From contig OZ254082.1 of the NCBI GenBank assembly GCA_965267535.1, positions 558,001-622,000 of the forward strand: a stretch of DNA of 64,000 nucleotides. Direction: 5' to 3'. Shown one piece after another: positions 14,524 to 22,163 of this stretch; position 1 is the stretch's first letter; every line of letters begins with the position of its first letter. The notes below the pieces were generated by a model. The model saw only the letters and a program-made list of their open reading frames with translations. It was not told where the DNA came from and ran no database searches. The position numbers and the translations under genes are program-made. The stretch comes from CAXBNB01 sp965267535. Lineage in GTDB: Bacteria > Bacteroidota > Bacteroidia > Cytophagales > Cyclobacteriaceae.

Positions 14524-15315
14524 ATGAAGAAGGTATTATTGATTTTGGCAGTAATGATGGTGGTGGCCACCGTGCAAGCTGCAGACGGTGTAAAAATCAT
14601 ATCGAAGACGAAAAGTCTGACCGATGGTGCAGTGTCTAATACAATTATTTATATGACCGACACTAAGGTTGCCATCGAGAATAAAGGAGCAAAAGACAAT
14701 AGTTCATTTGTTTTTGATTCGGGAAAAGAAGCATTTACCTACATAGATCACCGTAAAAAGGAATATTACCATTTTGACAAGGCTACTATGCAGCAGCTAA
14801 AGCAACAAATCCAAATGATGGTGATGATGATGAAACAATTTGCAGCGAATATGCCCCCCGAGCAGAAAAAGAAACTGGACCGGATAATTAATAATGATGC
14901 ATCCGCAATGGAATTTAAACCCACGGGGAGCTCGGAAAAAGTAGGAAAATGGAGTGCCAAAAAGTATGAGGGGATTAATGACGGCACTAAGGCTACAGAC
15001 ATGTACATAGCGTCATTCAAAACCATTGGTAGAAGCAAAGACGAGTTTCAGGTGATGGAAAAAATGATAGCATATTTTAAAGCTAACCTAAGTGAAATTG
15101 CCGCTTTTTTACCTTCAGGAGGTTCGTTTTCTCAAATAGGTTTTGACGACAGTAGTCCGGTGTTTAAGGAAGGAGTACCTGTGAAGACCATAGCATATAA
15201 AGATGGGAAAGCTAACAATGAAAATGTAGTGGAAAATATAGTAGCTACGAGCATTTCTGATGCGCTATTTGCCGCGCCAAGTGGATATACAAGTAAGCAA
15301 ATCAAGATGCAGTAG
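14524..15315 (+). CDS. Secreted DUF4412-like protein
   Basis: 263 aa with signal peptide MKKVLLILAVMMVVATVQA. Mature sequence has beta-strand character (VKIISKTKSLTDGAVSNTIIYMTDTKVAIE, FVFDSGKEAFTYIDHRKKEYYHF) followed by a Met/Gln-rich helix (QQIQMMVMMMKQFAANMPPEQ, about 98-117). This fits DUF4412-type periplasmic proteins that report on or bind hydrophobic ligands; the function is unknown. It is the third of three consecutive envelope genes and is followed by a strong terminator. Confidence 0.62.
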   Translation: MKKVLLILAVMMVVATVQAADGVKIISKTKSLTDGAVSNTIIYMTDTKVAIENKGAKDNSSFVFDSGKEAFTYIDHRKKEYYHFDKATMQQLKQQIQMMVMMMKQFAANMPPEQKKKLDRIINNDASAMEFKPTGSSEKVGKWSAKKYEGINDGTKATDMYIASFKTIGRSKDEFQVMEKMIAYFKANLSEIAAFLPSGGSFSQIGFDDSSPVFKEGVPVKTIAYKDGKANNENVVENIVATSISDALFAAPSGYTSKQIKMQ

Positions 15316-15332
15316 TTGGAATTTTGATCATC

Positions 15333-15370
15333 AAAAAAGGCTACTCTGAATTCTCAGAGTAGCCTTTTTT
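15333..15370. terminator. Bidirectional terminator between DUF4412-like gene and hpf
   Basis: AAAAAAGGCTACTCTGA (15333-15349) and TCAGAGTAGCCTTTTTT (15354-15370) form a 17-bp perfect stem with an ATTC tetraloop. It serves the converging genes on both sides. Confidence 0.92.
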
Positions 15371-15400
15371 AATAATGCGTTGAAAAGTTTTGGGTTGTGT

Positions 15401-15700
15401 TTAATGAGCTACAAGCTTTTCCTTATGTTTTTTGAGTTGTCGCCTTAGTGCTTCTACTGCCTCGTCAGCAGCAGCTTCAAATGATTTCGACTGTTCTTTG
15501 GCAAAAAGTTGGTTTCCGGGTATGTTGATTTTTATCTCAATAATTTTGTTCTCGTTAGCTTCGTTTTTCTCCAATCTCATAAACACCTCTCCGTCTATGA
15601 TTCGGTCGAAAAAAGTTTCCAGCTTGTCCGCTTTTTTTTGGATAAAGTCTACCAATTTTTGATCAGCGTCGAAATGAATGGAATGCATTTGTAACTTCAT
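15401..15700 (-). CDS. hpf: Ribosome hibernation promoting factor (short HPF/RaiA)
   Basis: 99 aa, the size of short HPF. Beta-alpha-beta-beta-beta-alpha pattern with basic helix faces: FIQKKADKLETFFDRI (about 19-34) and EAVEALRRQLKKHKEKL. It binds the 30S decoding region and promotes ribosome dimers or inactivation in stationary phase. It is the last gene of rpsU-xerC-hpf, 27 bp after xerC. Confidence 0.92.
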   Translation of the reverse strand: MKLQMHSIHFDADQKLVDFIQKKADKLETFFDRIIDGEVFMRLEKNEANENKIIEIKINIPGNQLFAKEQSKSFEAAADEAVEALRRQLKKHKEKLVAH

Positions 15701-15727
15701 AATGTTTAAAGTTTAAAAGTTAAAAAA

Positions 15728-16609
15728 TTATGCCTTAGGATGAGCTTGGTCGAAAACAGTCTTTAGTTTGTCCAGAGAATTGTGTGTGTATACCTGAGTA
15801 GCAGCTAAGCTGGAGTGACCCAAGAGGTCTTTCACAGCGTTTAGGTCGGCCCCCTTATTGAGTAGGTGGGTAGCAAACGTGTGCCGGAGCACATGGGGAC
15901 TCCTTTTAGAAGATCGGGCTATATCCGTAAGATGCTTCTTCACAACCCTGTACACCATCATAGGATAGCATTTTTTGCCACTGCTGGTTACTAACAAATA
16001 ATTATCTCTAAGACTACCAAACACCTCATTCCTTTTGGCACTGTAAGTCTTTATATGTTGTACGATTTCATTAGGCAAAGGGATGATTCTTTCTTTATTT
16101 CTTTTGCCTAAAACTTTAATTGTTTGATCGTATAGGTTAACGGACTGGTCAGTTAGTCCTATTAATTCTGATAAACGAATGCCTGTGCCATATAGCAAGC
16201 TTATAATTAATTGATCTCTTTGTCCTTCAAAATCTTCGTTAAAAAAATGTCGGTCAAAAAGAGAGTGCATTTGACTTTCCTGAATAAACTCAGGCAGGGG
16301 TTTGTCTGTCTTCAGGGGAGACAGTTTGATAGAAGGGTTTTCTGATATGATTTCCCTGGCATGTAAGAATTTATAGAAAGACCGTAGGGTGGCTATTTTC
16401 CTGTTGACCGATCTTGGAGACAGCTTGTCATCTATAAGGGAAACTATCCAGGATCGCATCATGCGATGCTTGGCATGCTCTATAGAAATGCTATTGTCAA
16501 ACTGAGTAAGGAATGCACTAAATTGAGTCAAATCATTTTCATATGATTTGACTGTGTGCTTGCTGTAGCGTTTCTCGTGGAGGAGATATTTTAGGTAGGC
16601 ATTTATCAT
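15728..16609 (-). CDS. xerC: Tyrosine recombinase, XerC-like
   Basis: 293 aa, full length for XerC/XerD. The SAM-like N-terminal domain (1-95) is followed by the catalytic domain with R145 (GTGIRLSEL), K169, H239 and R242 (HVLRHTFATHLL), H265 (LLGHSS) and nucleophile Y274 (TQVYTH). It should resolve chromosome dimers at dif with a partner outside the window. Position between rpsU and hpf is the conserved Bacteroidota arrangement, which argues against a phage integrase. Its start codon is preceded by a perfect 13-bp hairpin. Confidence 0.9.
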   Translation of the reverse strand: MINAYLKYLLHEKRYSKHTVKSYENDLTQFSAFLTQFDNSISIEHAKHRMMRSWIVSLIDDKLSPRSVNRKIATLRSFYKFLHAREIISENPSIKLSPLKTDKPLPEFIQESQMHSLFDRHFFNEDFEGQRDQLIISLLYGTGIRLSELIGLTDQSVNLYDQTIKVLGKRNKERIIPLPNEIVQHIKTYSAKRNEVFGSLRDNYLLVTSSGKKCYPMMVYRVVKKHLTDIARSSKRSPHVLRHTFATHLLNKGADLNAVKDLLGHSSLAATQVYTHNSLDKLKTVFDQAHPKA

Positions 16610-16610
16610 G

Positions 16611-16641
16611 TAGTATTACCTTTGAACAAAAGGTAATACTA
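16611..16641 (-). promoter_or_regulatory. Perfect 13-bp stem-loop between rpsU and xerC
   Basis: TAGTATTACCTTT (16611-16623) and AAAGGTAATACTA (16629-16641) pair without mismatch around a 5-nt loop. On the transcript the hairpin ends one base before the xerC ATG and begins about 33 nt after the rpsU stop. No U-tract follows, so it is not a standard terminator. Confidence 0.75.
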
Positions 16642-16674
16642 ACTTAATAAATTCGCTTCAATAAATTACTATAA

Positions 16675-16869
16675 TTAGTAATTATCGTTGGCATACATTT
16701 TTTGTTTGTATGCAGCTTTGATGATTTCTTTTCTACGGCTTACAGAAGGCTTCTCAAAATGAGTTCTTGACCTCAATTCTTTCAATACACCAGTTTTTTC
16801 AAACTTCTTCTTGAACCTTTTAAGTGCTCTATCTATAGACTCGTTTTCTTTTACGTTAATGATCAACAT
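16675..16869 (-). CDS. rpsU: 30S ribosomal protein S21
   Basis: 64 aa, highly basic. Opens with MLIINVKENESIDRALKRFK and continues with the HFEKPSVSRRKE motif of bS21. In Bacteroidota this protein helps hide the anti-Shine-Dalgarno end of 16S rRNA. Its own leader here is about 19 nt and contains no AGGAGG-like sequence, so I see no sign of the strong Shine-Dalgarno autoregulation reported for rpsU in some members of the phylum. Confidence 0.97.
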   Translation of the reverse strand: MLIINVKENESIDRALKRFKKKFEKTGVLKELRSRTHFEKPSVSRRKEIIKAAYKQKMYANDNY

Positions 16870-16894
16870 AATTTCATTATTGTTAAATGGGCTG

Positions 16895-16926
16895 CAAATG
16901 TAGGAGGTTATCTAATAAATCACAAA
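16895..16926 (-). promoter_or_regulatory. rpsU promoter
   Basis: On the minus strand TTTG (16926-16923), a 20-bp spacer, then TACATTTG (16902-16895). This is a full match to the Bacteroidota sigma-A consensus, as expected for a ribosomal protein gene. Confidence 0.82.
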
Positions 16927-16968
16927 TTATATGGTTTTTTACGTCGATTAACTTTTCTTTCTTTGATA

Positions 16969-18129
16969 TTACTTAAGTATGGCTCTCGAAATAACCAGCC
17001 TTTGGATGTTTGAGGTGCCTTCCCCGATAGTACACAGCTTGGCGTCTCTATAATATTTTTCTGCAGGAAAGTCTTTGACATAGCCATACCCGCCAAATAT
17101 TTGTAACGCATCATTGGCTACACTCACTGCGGTTTCTGAGGCAAAAAGCTTAGCCATAGCAGACTCTTTTTGTACGCTTTTTCCTTCATTTTTGAGCTGT
17201 GCGGCTCTAAAGGTGAGCAATTCTGCAGCTTCCACCTGAGTGGCCATTTCTGCAAGTTTGAACGAGACTCCCTGAAAGCTTGAGATAGGCTTGTTGAACT
17301 GATGCCTTTCTTTGGAGTAAGCAGTGGCAGCTTCTAAGGTGCCTTTAGCTATTCCCAGTGAAAGTGCTGCGATTGAAATTCGTCCGCCATCCAATACTTT
17401 AAGCGACTGCACAAACCCATCTCCTACTTCACCTAAAACATTTTCGGCAGGCACACGACAATTGTCGAATATCATTTCGGCAGTTTCAGATGCTCTCATG
17501 CCTAGTTTGTTTTCTTTTTTGCCAGCCATAAATCCCGGGGTGTTTCTTTCTACTACAAAGGCAGTCATGCCATGAGAGTCGCCTTGATCACCTGTACGGG
17601 CAATGACTACAGCCACATTGCCGGATTTGCCATGTGTGATAAAGTTTTTGGTGCCGTTAATGACCCAATGGCTTCCGTCTTTGCTTGCGGTTGTTTTCAT
17701 ATTTCCAGCGTCAGATCCGGTATTGGGCTCTGTAAGCCCCCATGCGCCTATCCATTCTCCTGTAGCAAGTTTGGGTAGCCAGCGATGTTTCTGGCTTTCA
17801 TTTCCAAACAGTAGGATATGTCCTGTACAAAGTGAGTTGTGAGCAGCTACACTAAGTCCTATTGAACCATCAATTTTTGAAATTTCCGATATGGCGGTCA
17901 CATATTCGAGGTAGCCAAAGCCACTCCCTCCATATTCTTGAGGAACAAGTACACCCATTAAGCCTAAGTCGCCCAGCTTTTTAAAAAGCTCGATTGGGAA
18001 GATTTGTTGTTCGTCCCACTCCATCATAAAAGGTTTAATTTCTTTCTCTCCAAAGTTTTTAATCATGTCTGTGATTAATTTTTGGTTTTGAGAGGTCTCT
18101 TCTTGCGTATTTTCGCTTATTTCTATCAT
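16969..18129 (-). CDS. Acyl-CoA dehydrogenase (short/branched-chain type)
   Basis: FAD flavoenzyme of 386 aa that introduces the alpha-beta double bond into acyl-CoA. Visible are the substrate/FAD motif WGLTEPNTGSDAG, then FGGYGYVKDFPAEKYYRDAK near the C-terminus and the catalytic base E370 in IGEGTSNIQ, the position used by short-chain and most bacterial enzymes. Electrons would pass to ETF, not encoded here. It is separated from rpsU by about 100 bp and divergent from ugd, so it is probably a single-gene unit. Chain-length preference cannot be read from the sequence. Confidence 0.94.
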   Translation of the reverse strand: MIEISENTQEETSQNQKLITDMIKNFGEKEIKPFMMEWDEQQIFPIELFKKLGDLGLMGVLVPQEYGGSGFGYLEYVTAISEISKIDGSIGLSVAAHNSLCTGHILLFGNESQKHRWLPKLATGEWIGAWGLTEPNTGSDAGNMKTTASKDGSHWVINGTKNFITHGKSGNVAVVIARTGDQGDSHGMTAFVVERNTPGFMAGKKENKLGMRASETAEMIFDNCRVPAENVLGEVGDGFVQSLKVLDGGRISIAALSLGIAKGTLEAATAYSKERHQFNKPISSFQGVSFKLAEMATQVEAAELLTFRAAQLKNEGKSVQKESAMAKLFASETAVSVANDALQIFGGYGYVKDFPAEKYYRDAKLCTIGEGTSNIQRLVISRAILK

Positions 18130-18289
18130 ATTAACTTATTCATTTTCAGGTTATAGTGGTAAATTTAATAATAATATTCGCTATTATATTACGCTATAAA
18201 TAAAACATGGTTTTTTATACAAGTAGTTAGTGTTATATTAGTCATGTAAGTAACAAGCTGATTGTGAATCATAAAAAATATTTTTCATA

Positions 18290-18297
18290 TACATTTG
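18290..18297 (+). promoter_or_regulatory. Probable -7 element of the ugd-rfbB operon
   Basis: TACATTTG matches TAnnTTTG, 48 bp before the ugd ATG. A TTG occurs upstream at 18262-18264, with a spacer (25 bp) longer than usual. Confidence 0.5.
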
Positions 18298-18345
18298 TGT
18301 CAATTTGATTTAAAGCTGTTGAACGGAAAATAAAATAGAAAAACA

Positions 18346-19659
18346 ATGAAGATAGCAGTAGTGGGTACCGGATATGTCGGTTTAGTAACAGGAACCTGTT
18401 TTGCGGAAACGGGGAATCATGTTACATGTATAGATATAGATGAGAAAAAGGTAGAGAAGCTCAAGAATAAAGTGATGCCTATCTATGAGCCGGGATTAGA
18501 GGTGCTCTTCGAAAGAAATATTGATCAGGCCAGACTTTCATTTACTACATCGCTTAAAGAAGGAATAAAAGGTGCTAAAGCTATCTTTCTGGCTTTGCCA
18601 ACACCTCCAGGTGAGGATGGGTCTGCGGACTTGAGTTACATACTGAAAGTAGCAGAGGACCTGGGGCCAATTTTGGAAGACTATGCGGTGCTGATAGATA
18701 AAAGTACAGTGCCGGTAGGCACAGCAGACAAAGTAAGAACAGCTGTGAGTGCCAACTGCAAAGTTGAATTTGATGTGGTGTCTAACCCTGAATTTCTAAG
18801 AGAAGGGGTGGCTGTGGATGATTTTATGAAACCCGACAGAGTAGTGATAGGGAGCTCGTCAGAAAAAGCTAATAAAATAATGGGAGAACTTTACGCGCCG
18901 TTGGTAAGGCAGGGGAACCCCATTATATATATGGACGAAAAGTCTGCTGAATTGACAAAATATGCTGCAAATTCTTTTTTGGCTACTAAGATAACCTTTA
19001 TGAATGAGGTCGCTAACCTATGTGAATTAGTAGGAGCTGATGTGGATATGGTAAGGAAGGGAATAGGTACTGATTCTCGAATTGGAAAGCGTTTTTTGTT
19101 TGCCGGCATAGGATATGGAGGAAGTTGTTTTCCCAAGGATGTACAGGCATTGGCAAAATCATCTTCTGAGGTAGATTACGACTTTAGTATCCTGAAGGCC
19201 GTGATGAAAACCAATGAAAAACAGAAGTTGAAATTGATTGATCGTGTTAAGCAAAAGTTTGGTTCAGATCTATCGGGAAAAACATTTGCATTGTGGGGGT
19301 TAGCGTTCAAGCCCTATACTGACGATATCAGAGAAGCTCCCGCTTTGGTGAATATCAAAGAATTATTGGATGCAGGAGCCAATGTAAAAGCTTATGACCC
19401 TGAAGCGATGGAAAATGTGAAGGAGATTTTAGGCGATAAGGTGGAGTTTTCGGCCAATGAATATGAAGCGGCAGATGGTGCAGATGCATTGATGATCATG
19501 ACCGAATGGCCGGTGTTTAGAACTCCAGACTTTGACAGGCTCAAAGACCTGCTGAAAAATAAGTTGATATACGATGGAAGAAATCTATACAATACAGAAA
19601 CGATGGCAGATATTGGGTTTACATACTACAGTATAGGTCGGGCACCACAAAATGTATAG
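18346..19659 (+). CDS. ugd: UDP-glucose 6-dehydrogenase
   Basis: Oxidises UDP-glucose to UDP-glucuronate with two NAD. 437 aa, with Rossmann motif GTGYVGLVTGTCFAETG (7-23), VDKSTVPVGT-like motif at 118-126, K205 and the catalytic C261 in GYGGSCFPKD. The C-terminal UDP-binding domain is complete (WGLAFKPYTDDIREAP). Next to rfbB it supplies precursors for surface polysaccharide, although no polysaccharide polymerase or flippase genes lie in this window. Confidence 0.96.
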   Translation: MKIAVVGTGYVGLVTGTCFAETGNHVTCIDIDEKKVEKLKNKVMPIYEPGLEVLFERNIDQARLSFTTSLKEGIKGAKAIFLALPTPPGEDGSADLSYILKVAEDLGPILEDYAVLIDKSTVPVGTADKVRTAVSANCKVEFDVVSNPEFLREGVAVDDFMKPDRVVIGSSSEKANKIMGELYAPLVRQGNPIIYMDEKSAELTKYAANSFLATKITFMNEVANLCELVGADVDMVRKGIGTDSRIGKRFLFAGIGYGGSCFPKDVQALAKSSSEVDYDFSILKAVMKTNEKQKLKLIDRVKQKFGSDLSGKTFALWGLAFKPYTDDIREAPALVNIKELLDAGANVKAYDPEAMENVKEILGDKVEFSANEYEAADGADALMIMTEWPVFRTPDFDRLKDLLKNKLIYDGRNLYNTETMADIGFTYYSIGRAPQNV

Positions 19660-19660
19660 C

Positions 19661-20698
19661 ATGGAAAAAACAATAGTAGTAACCGGTGGGGCAGGGTTTA
19701 TAGGCTCTCACGTAGTGAGGTTGATGGTAAATAAATACCCGATGTATCGGATAGTAAACCTGGACAAACTGACTTATGCGGGTAACCTTGAAAACCTGAC
19801 GGATGTAGAAAGTGCTCCTAACTACATTTTTGAGCAAGTAGATATATGCGATGCGAAGGCAGTAAAGGAGCTGTTTGAAAAATATGCTGTAGATGGAGTT
19901 ATACACCTGGCAGCAGAGTCGCATGTGGATAGGTCAATAGCCGATCCCACGGCTTTTATTTATACCAATATTATAGGAACGGTTAACCTGATGGAAGCTT
20001 GCAAGGAGTCCTGGTCAAGTGATTTGTCAGGCAAACTATTTTACCATGTATCCACAGACGAAGTGTATGGCTCACTGGACGATGGTGGTTTTTTTCTTGA
20101 AACTACTCCTTACGATCCTCAATCGCCATACTCGGCATCTAAAGCAAGTTCAGATCATTTTGTGAGAGCTTATGGCAATACGTACAAATTGCCTTATGTG
20201 ATCTCTAATTGCTCGAATAACTATGGGCCTAATCAGTTTCCGGAAAAATTAATTCCTCTTTTTATACAAAACATAATAGACAAAAAACCTTTGCCGGTAT
20301 ATGGCAAAGGTGAAAATGTACGAGACTGGTTGTATGTGATAGATCATGCCAGAGCTATAGATATAATTTTTCACAAAGGGCAAAGAGGTGCTACTTATAA
20401 TATTGGAGGCTTTAACGAATGGAAGAATATAGATTTGATTCAATTGCTATGTAGCATCATGGACAGAAAGCTATCCAGAGAAGAGGGGGAGTCTGCCAAA
20501 CTTATATCTTATGTGACCGATAGAGCAGGGCATGACTTGAGATATGCGATTGACTCTACCAAGCTGTCGGAAGAGCTGGGGTGGAGGCCTTCATTGCAGT
20601 TTGAAGAAGGTCTGGAGAAAACTATAGATTGGTATCTGAGTAATCAGGACTGGCTTGGGCATATAGCTTCTGGGGAGTATCGCCAATACAAATGCTGA
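19661..20698 (+). CDS. rfbB: dTDP-glucose 4,6-dehydratase
   Basis: Extended SDR enzyme making dTDP-4-keto-6-deoxyglucose. About 345 aa, with TGGAGFIGSH near the N-terminus, the catalytic STDEVYGSL segment and YSASKASSDH (Tyr-xxx-Lys), plus NNYGPNQFPEKLIPLF substrate motif. ATG 19661, one base after the ugd stop, gives the family-typical MEKTIVVTGG start. An in-frame ATG at 19652 would overlap ugd by 8 bp. rfbA, C and D are not in the window. Confidence 0.94.
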   Translation: MEKTIVVTGGAGFIGSHVVRLMVNKYPMYRIVNLDKLTYAGNLENLTDVESAPNYIFEQVDICDAKAVKELFEKYAVDGVIHLAAESHVDRSIADPTAFIYTNIIGTVNLMEACKESWSSDLSGKLFYHVSTDEVYGSLDDGGFFLETTPYDPQSPYSASKASSDHFVRAYGNTYKLPYVISNCSNNYGPNQFPEKLIPLFIQNIIDKKPLPVYGKGENVRDWLYVIDHARAIDIIFHKGQRGATYNIGGFNEWKNIDLIQLLCSIMDRKLSREEGESAKLISYVTDRAGHDLRYAIDSTKLSEELGWRPSLQFEEGLEKTIDWYLSNQDWLGHIASGEYRQYKC

Positions 20699-20749
20699 AA
20701 TGAACAGGAAAATACTTAATTTGTGAAGTGTTAACTTAATCAGCTTCGC

Positions 20750-21766
20750 ATGATACTTTCAACCAATGTTTGTTTAAAAGGTCTGGCTGTCCACCGCCTG
20801 GGGGAAGAAGGCCTTCAGTTGTCAACTCGTCTGGTTTCTATCGATGATGAGTTGCTCAGTGAAGTATTGGTCAAGTATTTTTTTCAGTCATTTAAGGGAG
20901 ATGCGCGCTATCATTTTGAGGCTCCTGATCAAAATCTGGTTTGCCAGATGGTAGGAGATATTTTTAATCAGCCGGAAAATCTCCATCAGAGTTCTATTCA
21001 CCTGGCTCAGCACCTTTTTGCAGGTTCTGAACATCACAATATCAAAGCCGGAGATTTGTTTGTTGTATATTTTGAAGATTGTGTGCTCGACGATGAGGTA
21101 GTAGAAGTAGTGGGCTTGTTTAAAGCAGAACGAAAGGATACTTTTTTGAAAATATATTCTCAAGGAGAAGTATTTGGAGTAGAACCGGAGGAGGGTATAA
21201 GTATAAATAAAATAGACAAGGGCGCCTTAATTTTCAATACAGGAAGCGAAGACGGCTTTGTGGTGGAGACAGTTGACAATATCAATAAAAAGGAAGGGGC
21301 ACAATACTGGAACGATAATTTTTTGAATATTATTCCTATAAAAAATGAGTTTTTTGAAACCAGAGAACTTGTTCACCTCTGCCAGGACTTTATAAGCGAG
21401 GCAGTACCCGAAGACGATAAGACGGGAAAGATTGCTTTGTTTAATGAGTCTATGAATTTCTTGAAAAAAAATGAACACTTCAGCCACCAGCAATACATGG
21501 ATGAAGTATTGCAACAGCCTGATCTTATCGATTCATACGAGGCTTTCCGGCAGGAGCAAAGCGATGAAAACGAAGTGTTGCAAAAGGACGAGGTTGTCTT
21601 GTCTAAGCCGGCTATTAAGCAAAGTAAAAAGTGGATCCGTTCAGTGATAAAACTGGATAAGAACTTTCATATATATGTGCATGGCAACAGGGAAAAAATA
21701 GAAAAAGGATACGACGATGAGCGCCATCAAAAGTATTATAAGCTTTACTTCGACGAAGAAAGCTAG
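20750..21766 (+). CDS. 37-kDa nucleoid-associated protein (NdpA/YejK family)
   Basis: 338 aa matching the layout of the NA37 family: N-terminal helix-strand region with LAVHRLG and QLSTRLVSIDDELLSEVL, middle YFEDCVLDDEVVEVVGLFKAE, and the C-terminal KNFHIYVHGNRE. Family members bind the nucleoid in Gammaproteobacteria; in Bacteroidota the role is not known. It stands alone after rfbB with a 51-bp gap and converges on the response regulator (10 bp between stops). Confidence 0.82.
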   Translation: MILSTNVCLKGLAVHRLGEEGLQLSTRLVSIDDELLSEVLVKYFFQSFKGDARYHFEAPDQNLVCQMVGDIFNQPENLHQSSIHLAQHLFAGSEHHNIKAGDLFVVYFEDCVLDDEVVEVVGLFKAERKDTFLKIYSQGEVFGVEPEEGISINKIDKGALIFNTGSEDGFVVETVDNINKKEGAQYWNDNFLNIIPIKNEFFETRELVHLCQDFISEAVPEDDKTGKIALFNESMNFLKKNEHFSHQQYMDEVLQQPDLIDSYEAFRQEQSDENEVLQKDEVVLSKPAIKQSKKWIRSVIKLDKNFHIYVHGNREKIEKGYDDERHQKYYKLYFDEES

Positions 21767-21776
21767 GTTGCTTTCA

Positions 21777-22163
21777 TTATAAGCGCAGCATTTCTTCCAG
21801 CTTGTCGCCAGGGATCGGTTTGCTTACAAAATCCTTAATGTTTTCATTTTCCAGTGCTTTGTCTATGTCCGATTGTATCACTGAGGACGTGACCATGTAA
21901 AGCACTATGGCATTTCTGACCGGTGCAGGCAGTAGCTCGTATTCCTCCAAAAATTCCCAGCCATCTTTTATCGGCATGTTTACATCCAGCATGATCATGT
22001 CTGGTAGCTGGTTGGTATCGTTTACGTGCTCGTGCAGGTAGTCAATGGCCTCTTCACCGTTGAAAAACTTCATGATCTGGCATGGGGTGTTTTTCATTTC
22101 AATTTGTTTTTTGGTGATGAGCTGAAATACCTCATCGTCATCTATGATCGCTATTTTTATCAT
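21777..22163 (-). CDS. Single-domain response regulator (CheY-like)
   Basis: 128 aa consisting only of a receiver domain: acidic pocket D8-D10, phospho-acceptor D60 in IMLDVNMPIKDG, the switch residue in YMVTSS and K in FVSKPI. There is no output domain, so it signals by protein contact or as part of a phosphorelay. Its start lies 26 bp inside the upstream sensor-kinase gene, indicating coupled translation and a dedicated kinase partner. Confidence 0.93.
   Translation of the reverse strand: MIKIAIIDDDEVFQLITKKQIEMKNTPCQIMKFFNGEEAIDYLHEHVNDTNQLPDMIMLDVNMPIKDGWEFLEEYELLPAPVRNAIVLYMVTSSVIQSDIDKALENENIKDFVSKPIPGDKLEEMLRL

Noticed and set aside
15728..16609. Tyrosine recombinase as sign of an integrated element
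   Set aside because: Length, motifs and the rpsU-xerC-hpf context identify a housekeeping Xer recombinase; no attachment repeats or phage genes are present.
16901..16909. TAGGAGGTT resembling a Shine-Dalgarno sequence near rpsU
   Set aside because: It lies on the plus strand in the promoter spacer, upstream of transcription of the minus-strand gene, so it is not part of the mRNA leader.
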